64,000 nucleotides of DNA, taken from positions 201,648,341 through 201,712,340 of the forward strand of contig NC_081408.1 of the NCBI RefSeq assembly GCF_030272615.1, given 5' to 3'. The DNA is from Cryptomeria japonica (taxonomy: Eukaryota; Streptophyta; Pinopsida; Cupressales; Cupressaceae). Shown in pieces: positions 46,226-58,574 of the stretch. Position 1 is the stretch's first letter; each line of letters opens with the position of its first letter. The translations under genes and the position numbers were made by a program. The notes below the pieces were generated by a model. That model was not told the origin of the DNA, did not search any database, and worked only from the letters and a program-made list of their open reading frames with translations.

Positions 46226-46768
46226 GAAGTGACGTGTGTGCACATGTTATTTCAAAGAAAATGATGTGTTTTTGTGATTTATGATCACATGCAATTTTTG
46301 TGTCATTCTTATGATTTGCAAGTCATGCCCCAGACTTGATTTGATGTGTGATGCCCCAAATTCGATATTTTGATGGTGATACCTGATTTGATTTGATGTG
46401 TGATGCCCCAGATTCAATATTTTGATGGTGATGCCAGATTTGATTTGATGTGTGATGCCCCAGATTCGATATTTTGATGGTGATGCCCCCTCGAGAGATG
46501 AATCAATTTTTTTTTGTTTGAAAATTTTTGATGTAATTTGATGAGTTGCGTATGATGTGTATGATTTTGTGCATGTAAAAAGTATGCAAATTGATTCATC
46601 TCCTGATAAGTTACAAATGTGATGGTATAGGGGAGACCGTGACCATATTACAGGTCCATTTGGCGAACCCTAATTTCATTTTCCTCCTATAAAAGGAGAA
46701 AAGGGTTTGATTTAGAATCATTTGTGCTTTGTTGATTTTGAAAAAAGAGAATTTGCTCTAGAGAGAAA
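46226..46768 (+). promoter_or_regulatory. Putative promoter region of the antisense gene, with 52-bp repeats
   Basis: 46336-46490 holds three 52-bp tandem units (TGATGTGTGATGCCCCAGAT core). A TATA box, CCTATAAAAGG, at 46688-46695 lies about 80 bases before an ATG on the plus strand. This suggests that the antisense gene has its own promoter. Confidence 0.55.
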
Positions 46769-46861
46769 ATGCCTATTCCTTATCACAGACACCGATTTGA
46801 GCGTGTTCGGAGGTACCGAAGACCTATAGCGCGTGGACCACCAGTAGGTCAACGCTTTTGA
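46769..46861 (+). CDS. Short basic ORF downstream of the antisense TATA box
   Basis: Thirty residues, starting MPIPYHRHRFERVRRYRRPI, very rich in Arg. It starts 8 bases after a GAGAGAAA leader and lies right after the TATA box at 46688. It may be an upstream ORF or a first exon of the mobile-domain gene (a GTAGGT donor-like site occurs at about 46845). No family is recognised. Confidence 0.35.
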   Translation: MPIPYHRHRFERVRRYRRPIARGPPVGQRF

Positions 46862-46930
46862 CTCTCTTTTGATTTTTTATTTTGTCGTTTTTAAGCATTT
46901 TTTGAATTTCAAAGTTTGGGTTTGACGGTT

Positions 46931-47330
46931 TAGCGCATCTAGGGCCCACAGTAGTGCATACGAAGTGTGAAGTAGCGCATTGAGTTCAAATTTAGGGGTC
47001 GTGTCCGAAAAATATAAGCTAGCGCATAAAATTATTAGGTTAGCGTCTGCATGTAGAATAGCGCATAGAAAGTGGCGGGTAGCGCGTCCAGTCAACAGAT
47101 TAGCGCGTAGGGGTGACCTAGCACATAGGGGCCGTAGAGTTTCACATAGGTAAGGGGGTTTAGCGCGTAGGACTAACCTAGCACATAGGGTCAAATGGGT
47201 AGCGCCTAGGAGGGGTATATTAGCGCGTAGACAGAGTCTAGTGCATAGGACAAATAGATTAGTGCGTAGGAAAAACAGCCTAGCGCGTGGGAGGTTTTTA
47301 GCGCATTGAATAACTGTTTTAGCGCATCTG
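46931..47330 (+). repeat. Phased TAGCGC(A/G)T array in the antisense leader
   Basis: About 18-20 copies of TAGCGCAT/TAGCGCGT with decayed forms. From 47101 on they start at 47101, 47119, 47140, 47161, 47179, 47200, 47221, 47239, 47260, 47281, 47299 and 47320, i.e. an 18+21+21 pattern repeating every 60 bp. A frame of Leu-Cys-Ala-Arg type repeats on the minus strand is a by-product of this regularity. Confidence 0.85.
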
Positions 47331-47833
47331 AAAATTTTTGCAGAATTGGCCAATTTAAAAATTTGTTTTGTTTGCCTGTCGTGTTTTGATTAATTTTTCC
47401 AATATGAGTGTTTGTATAACTTGTTTTGATTTGCGAGTTTTCAAGTTATGTATAGATATCAATCTGTTGTCTTGATTAAAATATGATGTATTTGCGTGTT
47501 CTATTTCAAGTTCAATGTGTGTGAAGCTTGAGTTGTATTACAAGCCGATATGGGTTGGAAACTTGAGTTGTATTACAAGCTGATATGGGTGGGAAACCTA
47601 AGTTGTTTTACAAGTTTATGTGATTGTGGAGACTTGAGTTGTTTTACAAGTTTTGATATAGTTTTTGAGAACTGGAGTTATGTTACAAGTTGATATGAAA
47701 TGATAGGATTTTGAACTTTGATAGAGAGGAGCAAATTGTTTCATGTTGTTGATGTAAATTTGATATTGATATCTTGGTTTTGATGTGGAAACTGATATTG
47801 GATTTGTTTTGTTGACAAGAGCGATTGGGCATG
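47331..47833 (+). other. Intron-like leader with 40-50 bp repeats
   Basis: Non-coding; 47520-47700 repeats ACTTGAGTTGTATTACAAG with slow drift. It separates the short ORF and array from the mobile-domain reading frame and could be an intron. Confidence 0.4.
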
Positions 47834-49756
47834 GTACAGTTGAGGGAGAGATTCCCCAGACCGTGGACATTGATACCACGGTTGTCATAGGTGGATTTGG
47901 ATATTATTGAGAGATGTGGATTGACGTCTCTTCTGGATATGCCTCGGTTCACTGTGAACTGGGGGCTGTTGACAGCTTTGGCATAGAGGTGGCATAGTGA
48001 CACCAACACCTTCCATTTTGCTACTGGGGAGATGACAATCACACCTGAGGACTATTACCGGATTTTGTGTATTCATGTGGTAGGTTCACTACTACCATAG
48101 GAGCAGTCGGAGGAGGGTGGCATAGAGGCACTGCGCCAGATTTTCTATTATGATACAGTCTGCGGCTATGAGATTCCATGGCAGGAGTTTCTAGATTTGG
48201 ACTATGCACCACTGCCATCTGTACTGGCAGGATTCATTGGGGGATTCCTTTGTCCTGATCGCAGGTCAAAGGGATTCTCGGTGGGATGGGGGTTAGTTTT
48301 GGAGGAGATGGTCACACAGGGCTGGAGATTTGCATGGGGGTTAGCGATGCTGGCTCATTTATACAGGAGTTTACATGAGGTAGTATACCTCGGTTACGGT
48401 AGCTTGTCAGCAGGAGTGACCCTATTACAGGTATGGTGCTGGGAGCACATTCCAGCAGTGAGGCCATTAGCAGACAGGGACAGGCCCGTAGGTGCAGCAT
48501 ATGCCTACGGATACAGAGGTATAGTTGTCCAGCGTAAGCTGGGAAAATTAGAGCATTGGAGGAGGGTTTTTGATGACATAGATATGGTCATCTGGAGACC
48601 GTATACAGGCTGTGAGGTATGGGTAGAGGATGGGCTGGAGATGCCCTTTGTTTTCATGACCAGATATCTGATTGGGAGGACCCTGTTCATGATTGAGCGG
48701 TTTGTGGTGACCCAAGTTTTGAGGCAGTTCGGGCGCCAGCAGGGTATTCCTCAGGGAGCGTACCTTTATGCACGGCGGCAGCAGGATGTTGTTGATTGGG
48801 GGCCGACTATTGATAGTGCCATGGCAGTGGAGGAGTTTGTGGGGTTGGCCGGGCAGATCTGGGACTATGCCCCAGAGATCCAGGATGCGGGGATGACAAA
48901 CGAGTTCACTCGATTGTTTGCTGCATGGGCAGTGGCTAGGATCTCGGATCCGGAGGAGATGAGGCCAGCATTTGACTCAGATGAGGAGGAAGGAGATGGG
49001 GGAGATGATGGAGATGATGGGGATGATGGAGGAGGAGGAGGAGTTAGAGGAGCCAGAGGGAGGCGGGGAGAGAGAGGGAGGAGAGGAGTGGACAGAGCAG
49101 TCAGACAGGGGAGGATAGACAGGGGGAGAGGTGGATTAGCTATCAGAGCCAGTGGAGAGGGGAGAGTGGGGGAGGTGTTAGCTGTAGTGGGTGGTGCAGA
49201 GGAGGCCATGCGACCAGCTCAGAGGAGGAGGACAGATGTGCTCCCACCTCCAGCACCGAGGACAGGCCGAGTGGGAGGGGTTCCTCCAGCACAGGTACCA
49301 CTACGGGTTCGGGTCCTAGGACATATGGAGGATGTTTAGATCCGGACCCTGCAGATTACTGTTCAGCAGCTGCAGGCGCAGATTTTGACCTATCAGCGGC
49401 AGATTTCTCAGTTGACCACTGAGAGAGATACTGAGATAGAGCGGCGAGGATGAGCGGAGGAGGTGGTGGCGAGCATGCAGAGAGCAGTGGCGGGTGGTCC
49501 CATGAGAGACACCCTGAGAGAGTTAGCGCTGAGAGCGCAGGAGGCAGAGTATTACAGGCGGCATTATGAGGCTGTAGTACCCAAGGATCGGCAAGTTGAG
49601 AGCTTTGCTCAGTCGAGATCCAGCTAATCTCGAGCCACTAGTTCACGATCTGAGAGCCGAGGTGTGACGGGGCCAGTGAGACAGGACCCTCCGGGAGATC
49701 CAGGGGTGGGTGCATCTGGAGCGAGACCATCTCCGTCAGGGGATAGTCATACTTGA
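47834..49756 (+). pseudogene. Plant mobile domain protein, antisense in the Gypsy element
   Basis: One frame runs from about 47834 to TGA at 49756 (about 640 residues) through TAG 47888, 47984, 48098 and 49337, TGA 49452 and TAA 49626, all single C-to-T changes. The N-terminal half is the plant mobile domain (aminotransferase-like, PMD): LRERFPRPWTLIPRL, RCGLTSLLDMPRF, LLTALA-RWHSDTNTFHFAT, GEMTITPEDYYRILCI, LLQVWCWEHIPAVRP and WRPYTGCEVW. An acidic stretch (DSDEEEGDGGDDGDDGDDG) then an Arg/Gly-rich stretch follow, and the end is a coiled coil (TLQITVQQLQAQILTYQRQI). Such domains occur in plant gene silencing proteins (MAIL1/MAIN) and in transposons and Tat retroelements. It could influence host silencing of the element; that is inference. 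Confidence 0.85.
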
Positions 49757-51119
49757 GAGACATGGTCTCTGTTGTATTTTTGAGCATTTGTTATCCGTTG
49801 TACTGGACACAGTGTCTGGACACATTTTGTACATTTTGATCAGTTTTGAGATATATATATATATATATATACATATGGCACCATTTTTTATCATGTGATG
49901 TGTTTATATGGATGCATGTTATGTGGGCTATTTATTGATGCAATGCTGAAATATATGATGTAATGTATGATGCAGGATGTATGCTTTTATATGCTGTGAG
50001 ATGTATCTTGAAAATGAGATGTATGATTTGATATGCCACTTAATGTAATATGATATGTAATGATGTTAAAATGATATGCAAACATGTAAAATGATATGCA
50101 ACTAATTGTAAAATGATATGCAACTAATTGTTTTTGGAGCATCCCTCATTCTGTATTCGCCATCCGATATAACCATTTGTTTGCTTTCTTTGTAGATATC
50201 ATCATTGAGCATTTATTGATTTTTGGATATGTTGAAAATTTTTACAAGCATAATGGTATAATGGAACCATAATGACCTGAGTAAAATTTACATGATATTT
50301 GATTTTGCAAGATAGCACAAGCGTCAAGGTAAATTGAACCAGGATGACCTGAGTGCACATTGCATAAATAGACAAGATTAGATCATTTGTATGCGTGAAG
50401 TGGAATCAGGCCTTCAATGATATTCGATGTATCACGTCTCGAGGCATGTATTCACACAGTACAAGTGATCGCCTCCCAGACAGAAGACTAAGAAAATATT
50501 AGAAATTCCTCTTGACCTCTACCTGTGAAGCATGTAGTGAGACAAGGAAGAGAATCCAATAATTCAAAAAATTCAAAATGCAAAACTAGTCAAGACTTTA
50601 TGCAAGAATGCAACATCTAGTACTTCAGAAAATCATCCATCCCTGATATTTGTGTGAATTGTTATGTTTTGGTTTTTGCGATGAAGTGTAGTGTTGTTTG
50701 TTGGATGTCATGCCTCTGATTTTGGCGATATTTTGTGATGTTTGGAATGTTTGCAAGTTTTTGAACCAATGAATGCCCCTAGCTGAGTGTGCCTCTTGAT
50801 ATGAGCATGTACAGTGATTACCAAGCCATGGTGGGATGTGGTAAGAGGATAGATACAGATGGATAACCTAGGATAGTGACTACGTTAAGTATATCCTGAA
50901 TGAATATATGCTAAGTGGCGGGCAATGGCTGATAGTGTTTTGATGGATAAAATGGCATGGAGATAGATAGAGGAGCCATTCTTTCACAAGGGCACCTGTT
51001 TATCAGGTTTTCACCATTTGTTTTTATTGTACTTTGTATTTTTGCTTTTTCTCGATTTTTGATGTTTTTTTTTTTTTTTTGTTTGTTTGTTTTCTGCTTT
51101 TTCCGTGCACTAGGCTACT
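49757..51119. other. Non-coding spacer between the two convergent transcription units
   Basis: AT microsatellite (49849-49872), ATGATATGCAA repeats (about 50045-50130), and a poly-T followed by GTTTGTTTGTTTT (51066-51095). No ORF with support. Confidence 0.6.
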
Positions 51120-52538
51120 TTAAGTATAGTACTTCTTCAGATGAATGCTGTTAGTTAGGTCATCGAGCATATCTCCTTCAGAAGTTGTTGGCTGATAGGC
51201 ACCTGATCCATAAACTGATATGATAACATAGGGACCCAACCAGTTAGGTTCAAATTTCACTTTCTTTTCTCGATCTTGCTGGTTTCTTGAATTTTCTTTG
51301 AGGACTAGGTCACCAACCTGGAAGTTGCGGGGAATGACCTTGTGATTGTAGCTTTTGCACATGCGTTGCTGATATGCTTTGAGATGGGTATAAGCATGTT
51401 GGCATCTTTCATCTAATAGTTCAAGTTCTTGCAATCGGTTAACTTGATACTCTTCATCTGGGATTAAGCCTTTCAAAGAGACTCTGAGAGATGGGATCTC
51501 TACCTCCAGGGGTAAAATAGCCTCTGATCCATATACCAATGAGTATGGTGTTGCTCCTGTAGGTGTGCGGATGCTAGTTCTGTATGCCCAAAGTGCTGGA
51601 TTTAGTTGTATGTGCCAATCTTTGCCTGCATCATTCACCGCTTTCTTGAGGATTTTCAGTATTGTCTTGTTAGATGCCTCTACCTGACCATTTCCCTGTG
51701 GGTAATATGGTGTAGAGAATCTATGTTGGATTTTGAATTTCTCACATAGTTCTTGGACATCTTGATTCTTGAAGGGCCGTCCATTATCTGTGATGATTGA
51801 ACATGGAATACCATATCTGCAGATCAGATAATTTAGGATAAAAGAGGCAATTTGTTTCCCGGTCACCATGGTCATGGGAACTGCTTCTATCCATTTGGTA
51901 AAGTACTCTGCTGCTGTTATAATGAACTTGTGTCCATTTGAAGATGACGGGTGAATTTTGCCAACTAGGTCCAGTCCCCACTGACAAAAGGGCTAGGATG
52001 TTGTAAATGGCTACAGTTCTTATGCTGGTGCATGTATTAGATTGCCATGGATCTGGCATTTAGGACATTTCTTGGTGAAGTTATATGAGTCTTTCTCCAT
52101 TGTAGGCCAGTAGTAGCCCATCCTAAGAAGCTTTTTAGCAAGAGTAGTGCCACTTGAATGTGTGCCACAAATACCTTCATGAAGCTCATGTAAAGCCAAA
52201 TCAAAATCATTACGATCAAGGCAACGAAGAAGAGTACCATCGAGACCTCGACGATACAAAGTATCAGTGGTAAGGGTATAACGGGTAGCTTGTCGGATAA
52301 AGTTACGTTTTTGGTTACGGGATTGGTCAATGGGTAAGATATTATGCTTAAGGTAGTCGTATATTGGTCCATATAACGGAGAATCTGAACCAGTCAAGGC
52401 ATAGATAACATGGGATTTAGAGTGGTCATAGGCGGGGGAGAACAGTTGCTCTACCAGAAACTCATAACAACTCTGTTGCTCTGGAATTTGCAGTAACGAA
52501 GTGATTGTAGCCATTGCATCGGCTGCTTTGTTGTTCAA
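51120..52538 (-). pseudogene. Gypsy integrase
   Basis: A zinc-binding HHCC domain (HELHEGICGTHSSG, KKCPKCQIHG) is at 52210-52040, a TAG (likely CAG) near 51995, then the core: KFIITAAEYFTKWIEAVPMT, SIITDNGRPFKNQD (second acidic residue) and YYPQGNGQVEASNKTILKIL (the glutamate). The C-terminal end includes GDLVLKENSRN and LGPYVI. It inserts the cDNA, giving the 5-bp duplication seen. Confidence 0.9.
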
Positions 52539-53518
52539 CCTTGGTATTTGCTCGAAGGTGAGTGTACAAAATATTGTTTGAAGTCATCCACCATTTATTT
52601 GTAGGGTAGTAGCTTGTCGTCCTTTGTCTGATAGTTGTTGTTGATTTGATTGATGACCAGTTGTGAGTCTCCATAGACTTTTAACTCTGTGATTTTCCAT
52701 TCGACGGCCATTTTTATGCCTATGACCAATGCTTCATATTCAGCCACATTATTTGTACATGGAAACATAAGCCTATATGATCTTGGCATAGTGTGTCCTT
52801 CAGGAGTAATGAACAAAATGCCAGCCCCTGAACCATGTTGTGTATAGGATCCGTCAAAGTATAGGGTCCAGTGTTTGGTAGAAAGAGCAAGAACGTCCCT
52901 GTCTGGAAATTCGATCTCTATGGTGTGTTTTCCTGGGAGTGGTGCTTCAGCCAACTGATCTGCAATTGCTTGTCCTTTGATGGCTCATCTTTCTATGTAT
53001 TGGATGTCGAATTCACTGAGAATCATGACCCATTTAGCCAATCGTCCTGTAAGAGCTGCCTTGCTGAGTAAATATTTGAGAGGATCAATTTTTGCCACTA
53101 GCTTTATAGTGTATGCTAGCATATAATGTCAGAACTTCTGAGATACAAAAACCACTATTAGGCAAGCCTTTTCAATGAATGTATAGTTGAGCTCATAGCC
53201 ATTCAATGTCCTACTGATGTAGTATATGGCGTGTTCCTTTCCTTGTTGATCTTCTTGTGCCAATAGTGCCCCCAGTGATATATCTGTTGTTGAGATATAT
53301 AGAATAAGTGGCTTTCCGGTGATTGGTGGTACTAGAACTGGTGGATTCATCAGATACTATTTGATTTGATAAAAAGATTCTGCACACTTAGCCTCCCATT
53401 TGAATGGTACATTTTTGTGTAGCAAATGGTTAAATGGTAGACTTTTATCTGCTAGCTAAGCAATGAATCACCTGATTGATTGAAGTCGTCCCTGTAGAGA
53501 TCTGAGTTGACTGATATT
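52539..53518 (-). pseudogene. Gypsy RNase H and second (archaeal-type) RNase H
   Basis: The first RNase H is at 53350-53129 (LILYISTTDISLGALLAQED, KEHAIYYISRTLNGYELNYT). The second is at 52954-52595 (WTLYFDGSYTQHGSGAGILF, NNVAEYEALVIGIKMA, LKVYGDSQLVINQINN), with the usual Asp-Glu-Asp set. A duplicated RNase H is characteristic of the Tat lineage. Stops interrupt it at about 53129 and 52595. Confidence 0.9.
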
Positions 53519-55891
53519 CTATGGTGGTGGCATGTCCATAATGGCTTGTACATTTGTTGGATCTACTTCAATACCTTTAGCTGAGACTATGTAGCCTAGT
53601 AACTTGCCTGATGTAACCCCAAAGACACATTTCTTAGGGTTAAGCCTGACTTGGAATTTTTCCAATCGATCAAAAATCTTTGTTAGGATGCCAAGATGTT
53701 CAGCTCTAGTGAAGGATTTAGCCAATAAATCATCCACATAGTCTTCCATAAATGTGTGCATCATGTCATGGAATATTGTGGTCATTGCTCTTTGATAAGT
53801 GGCCCCTGCATTCTTTAAGCCAAAAGGCATAACATTCCAACAATACGTTCCCCAAGGACAGGTGAATGTTGTTTTATCTTGATCTTCAGGAGCTATCTTG
53901 ATTTGATTATAGCCTGAGAAACCGTCCATTAGTGAGAGCATTGCATGGCCTGCTATGAGATCCACAATTATGTCGATACTTGGCAGAGGAAAGTCATCCT
54001 TTGGGCAAGCTTTGTTGATGTCTCTGAAGTCAGTGCATATTTTGATACTACCATCTGGTTTTGATACTAGAACAATGTTGGAAATCCACTCTGCATAGTC
54101 AATGGGTCGAATGAATCCGACATCTAATAGTTTCTTTAATTCAGTTTTGACCATGAGTGCCACCTGTGGATTCATCTTTCGTAGCTTTTGCTTGACTGAC
54201 TTAACTCCTGTAGAAATGGACAAGTGATGTATGATTAAGTGTGGATCTACTCCAGGCATATCAGCATATGACCAAGCAAAGTTGATTTGCTGTCCTTTAA
54301 AGAAGATGATGAACGCTGATCTTTCTTCCTCTGTCAAAGATTCTACAAGGTGTATGTTTCTGGCTGCTTCTGTGGTACCAATGTTGATTGATTGAGTGGT
54401 CTCAATCAAAATGTGTGATCGCTCATGAAAGTGCTTAGGAAGAGTGTCAATTCTCTTATCATTAGGTGCCTTAAAAAGGTTTTCACCCTCAGATGCATCC
54501 TTTATTTTTACTTTTTTATGATCTAGAGCTACCATTGATTGGTTTTCAGCATCAGATCCTTTATTTGTTGTATTTTTGCGACTGAGAGACTTGGCACTCC
54601 CTGATTGACAGATATTGTTATTTCGTTCACTGGTAGAGCCTGTTTCGGGATTTATGGTACATAAGTAATAGATAATAGATGCATCATCTGGGAAAATTGG
54701 TATATCATGGATTTCAGGTTCGTCCCAGTCGATGAGGTCAGGAAAGACAAGTGGTAAGGAATCGTTGGGCGAATCAAGCTCTGCTACTGTAAGTGTTAGG
54801 ATAGAGTTTTCATCGTGATGGGTCTTGGGTTTAAAGAAATTTAGGATTTCGTCGAGGTCCTCGATGGTATCATCTTCCACATAGACTTGTTCATAATGTT
54901 TCTGTTCACTTTCCTGGACGTCATAGATATTTTGTGGTCCAAATTCAAGAGGTCTATCTTCTGCGTTATGTTCTTCCTGAGAAAGGGATATAGAATCAGT
55001 ATCATCCAGGATATCAGTAGTAGCATTGGAGCAGGTACCCCATTCATATTCATTGGAATCTATCTCATAGGCATCATCCCAGATTCTATCTGTGTTGTAA
55101 ACAGGTGTGTTGTATGGTGAAAACAAATCTTTGACGATGGATACCATTTTGATGGTTTTTGTAGATTCTGTATCAGTTTCGTCTTCTACTTGCTGGATTT
55201 GTTCATAGACGGTGCTTTCTCGGGGAGGAATAACGGTATCTGGAGATGACCTGATTTGTTCTTGAGATATTGGTGTTTGAATAAGAGCTACTACTGCAGA
55301 TAGGGCCTTTTTGTGACTTAGAAGCTTTTCCTGATGTAACTTCTGATCTTGGTGTTCCCGTGCCTTGCGGATTGTTTCTGTTGATTCAAAAAGTGCTTCC
55401 TGCCAGGATTCTTCTTTGTACTTCTTCTTTTCCTTCCATTGAAGTTTTGTAGTTGTGTGTGGTGGCCGTTTCAATAGGAACGTGAGTTTAGAACCCAATC
55501 CTGCTTTGTTTCTACTAGGTTGTGAAGGAAGATCTATAGGTTCAGTGACTCCTTCTTTGCGTTTCCCAATAGGTCCTTTACCGCTATATCCCATTTGCTT
55601 CATGATTAAGTAGCCTTTTCCATACAGGTGTGTTGGTAGAACAATGTCCAGAGCGGCTACTCTATGATCTTCTTCCTCATCTTTGTATAACCAGTTAAGA
55701 ACATCCTTGTCTTCTGATTCATGAGCTAGAGTACCCAATTGTATGAAGGTACCATCAAATTTAGTGATGGGCTGAGTAGCCAGTTGTGTTGATGTAGTAG
55801 GTAAACCATGTGATCTAGGTGATGTTGGTAATTTGGCCAAACACAAAGGCTCCAAAGAGTATTCTCCTATGCCTTGGTCTGTGATTTGCAT
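53519..55891 (-). pseudogene. Gypsy G-patch linker and reverse transcriptase
   Basis: 790 open residues. A G-patch (LIMKQMGYSGKGPIGKRKEG) occurs at about residues 93-130, then a long acidic linker, then RT from about residue 560: ELKKLLDVGFIRPIDYAEWI, VLVSKPDGSIKICTDFRDIN, DGFSGYNQIKIAPEDQDKTT and the catalytic MEDYVDDLLAKS near residue 725. This is the best-preserved block of the element. It is joined to the protease ORF through a TAG at 55895 that looks like CAG. The G-patch is a known feature of Tat/Ogre elements. Confidence 0.92.
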
Positions 55892-55894
55892 TTT

Positions 55895-56941
55895 CTACTT
55901 GAAGTCTCCCCATAAGGAGTTGGATTTTGCTGTTGGTGGATCTGATATTGAAGACCGCTGCTTTTCTCTATTATGAGGAACCAAACTGTCTTGGGCTACC
56001 CCCATTGTGTTGCAATGTTGAAATGGATTGTGATTAGCTGATATGGAGATTTCTTGTCCATCATAAGGGAACTTGACACACTGGTGATATGTAGAAGGTA
56101 CTGCTTGCATTTCATGTATCCAGGGTCGTCCTAACAAGATATTGTAGGTGAGATCAATATCTAAGACCTGACGTATAGTATCCTTTTGTACTGGTCCTAC
56201 TTGAATGGGTAATATCACTGTGCCTTTAGAGGATCTTTCCTCGTCATCATATGCCTTGATAGTGATCTTTTTGCAGGGATCAATAGATTTTTCTGAGAAG
56301 CCTAATGCACGGATAAGCTTTAAAGTACATCTATTAAGTCCGGCTCCTCCATCTATTAAAACTCTTTTTACTCGGTGTTTGCAAACAATGACTTCAATAT
56401 GGAGAGGAGTATTATGTGGATGACTCAAGGGAGTATTGTCATGCTCTGAGAAGGTGAGGTTATGAGGTCCTGTCATATGAGCGACCATGGCTTGAAATCT
56501 GTCTGTATCCAGATTTTGAGGTACATTTGTTTCTAATAGCGCTTGCTCCAATATGTCTTTGTGCTTTGGTGATAGTTTCAATAATTCTAGGATAGATATC
56601 TGAGCTGGAGTTTTGCATAGTTGGCTAACCAAGTCATATTGGATTTTTGGTGTGGCAGTTGTAGGTGCAGTATGTCCCTTCAAGACATATTTCTGAGTTC
56701 GGGTTGTTACATTGACAGATTCATGATCATGCCGATCTCGAATGGTGATGACATTGACTTGATGATCTTCAGCTGATATGTGGTTGATGGTGTTGTTGTA
56801 GATGTGATTAATACGAGCTCCTCGTGTATCATCGGAAGTTGATGCTCCATCTTTGTTGTAATTTGGGAGAGGATTTTTAAAGGCTCCATGATCACCATTT
56901 GTTTTAAGACCATCCACCGTTAAGTCACCTCGATCAATCAT
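55895..56941 (-). pseudogene. Gypsy aspartic protease region
   Basis: The active-site segment reads VKRVLIDGGAGLNRCTLKLI, with the catalytic Asp but Gly where Ser/Thr is common in retropepsins. It is followed by the flap region and the conserved YNILLGRPWIHEM. It would cleave the Gag-Pol precursor. Continuous in frame with gag through TAG 56945. Confidence 0.85.
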
Positions 56942-56944
56942 GTC

Positions 56945-58573
56945 CTATATTATATCTTTCAATCTCATGCATTCGTTTGTTCTATGACCCTTGTTGCGAT
57001 GAAAATCACAATAGTGGGAATCATTCCACCAAGGTGGTTTGATTAGGGGTTCATAATTGTTAATTGGAGGCAAAGAAAGAATCTTGTTTGCCAAAAGTTC
57101 TCTGAATGCGGATTCTAATGATTGTCCCAATGGTGTGAAGATACGCTTTTGGAAAGTGTTTGTGTTGTTGCGTGAATTGTTGTTAGGTCCTGGATTTGTG
57201 CTTTTGCTTTGAGAATCGTTGGTGTTGTTCATGTTGAGTTGTCCTTGATCATTGTTTGGTGCATATGTGTTAGCACTGGGGGTAGCATTTTTAGGATTTT
57301 TCGGATTTTTCAGATTTCCGGATAATGCAAGCACTGGTTGCTTAGATTTGGGATCATATGATTCATTGTTGCCTTCGTTTTTTCTTCGAGTCCAAAATTG
57401 AGATTTGTCAAGGTTGGTGTTATTCTGATTATTGTAGTTTGATGAATTTGTTCCTTCCTTGTAGAATTTGAGTGTTCCCTTTTTGACACAGGCTTCCTCT
57501 ACTTGAATGCCATTTTCAATCAATTTAGCGAAAGATGGTATGCATTGAAGTTTTAATCTGTAACTCATTTCGCCCTTCAAGTTATCAATGAAGATTTCCA
57601 TTTTCTCCTTTTCAGGAATATCTCGAGGATATCTAGATACCATGCATCGCCAGCGTTGAAGGAACGCCATGAATGTTTCATTGTTCTTTTGTTTGATGTT
57701 GCAAACATCTAGCATGGTTATGGCATGCTAGATGTTGTAGGAATAGTGGATGATGAATTTATTAACCAATTCATCAAATGATCTAACAGGTGGCGAAATT
57801 TTGGATAACCATTCCATGGTTTGCCCTCCCAAGCTTCTAGGGAATAACCTCATCAAATAGGTGTCATCATGAGCGAATTCAAGGCTCAGTGTGCAAAATT
57901 CTCGAACATGATCCCAGGGATCACTTTTCCCATCATATTTATCAAATTTGGGAACGTCCGAGTTTGGAGGAAAAGGCACCATGTTCAATCTTCTATCAAA
58001 TGGATAAGGACAAATTTCGTTTAAAGAATACCGTACTGTTGTCCCTTGTTGCATATCTTGTATTTGTCTTTGCAACATTTTAATTTGTTGGGTAAGAGCA
58101 ATCAAAGGCGCATTATCTTGCTGAGGGAAGAGTTCTTCCTTTGTATTTGTTCTTAGCTGAAAAGGTGTGGTAAACAGTATGTTTTGTTCTGGAGTTTCGA
58201 GCTCAGGTATATGCATTTCTGGTATGCGTTGTTCTGGAATGTGTTGTTCAGGTATGTGAGTTTCTTCTTCTCTTTGTTGTTCTTGATATGTATATTGTCG
58301 AGACCCAGTTTGAAAAATGTTTGCATCGAAATCTTCAGGAAGTTTAACGCCTTTACTTGTAAGCATGAGCAGATACTTTTCTTTGTCATTTTCCATGAGC
58401 TTTTCTATAAGTTTTTGGAAGGAAGGGTTTTCCTAACATTCCCGAAGAAGTGCTTCAGTAATTTCAGTCTCTTCGACGGGCGAAACTTTAAAAGGATTTG
58501 ATAATCTTCGATTCATACTTGATTCTGCGTGTGTCTCACTTTGTTTGTCTCGTTGAGAGCGAGTGATAGGCAT
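56945..58573 (-). pseudogene. Gypsy gag
   Basis: It starts MPITRSQRDKQSETH at 58573. The capsid-like domain includes FDKYDGKSDPWDHVREFCTL and FPRSLGGQTMEWLSKISPPV, then FLQRWRCMVSRYPRDIPEKE. A zinc-knuckle-like YCDFHRNKGHRTNECMRLKD ends it. Three TAG codons interrupt the frame (58433, 57728, 56945), each matching a Gln. A Pro/Glu/His repeat (PEQHIPEQRIPEMHIPELET) lies near the N-terminus. Confidence 0.9.
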
Positions 58574-58574
58574 T

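Noticed and set aside
46931-47330. Regular short repeats resembling a CRISPR array
   Set aside because: Motifs are 8 bases with about 12-base gaps, in a plant retroelement without any cas-like gene.
46877-47353. 158-codon minus-strand ORF with LCARLxLRA repeats
   Set aside because: It is a by-product of the 18+21+21 spaced TAGCGC array, opposite to the antisense leader, with no support as a protein. The spacing in multiples of three is noted as a curiosity.
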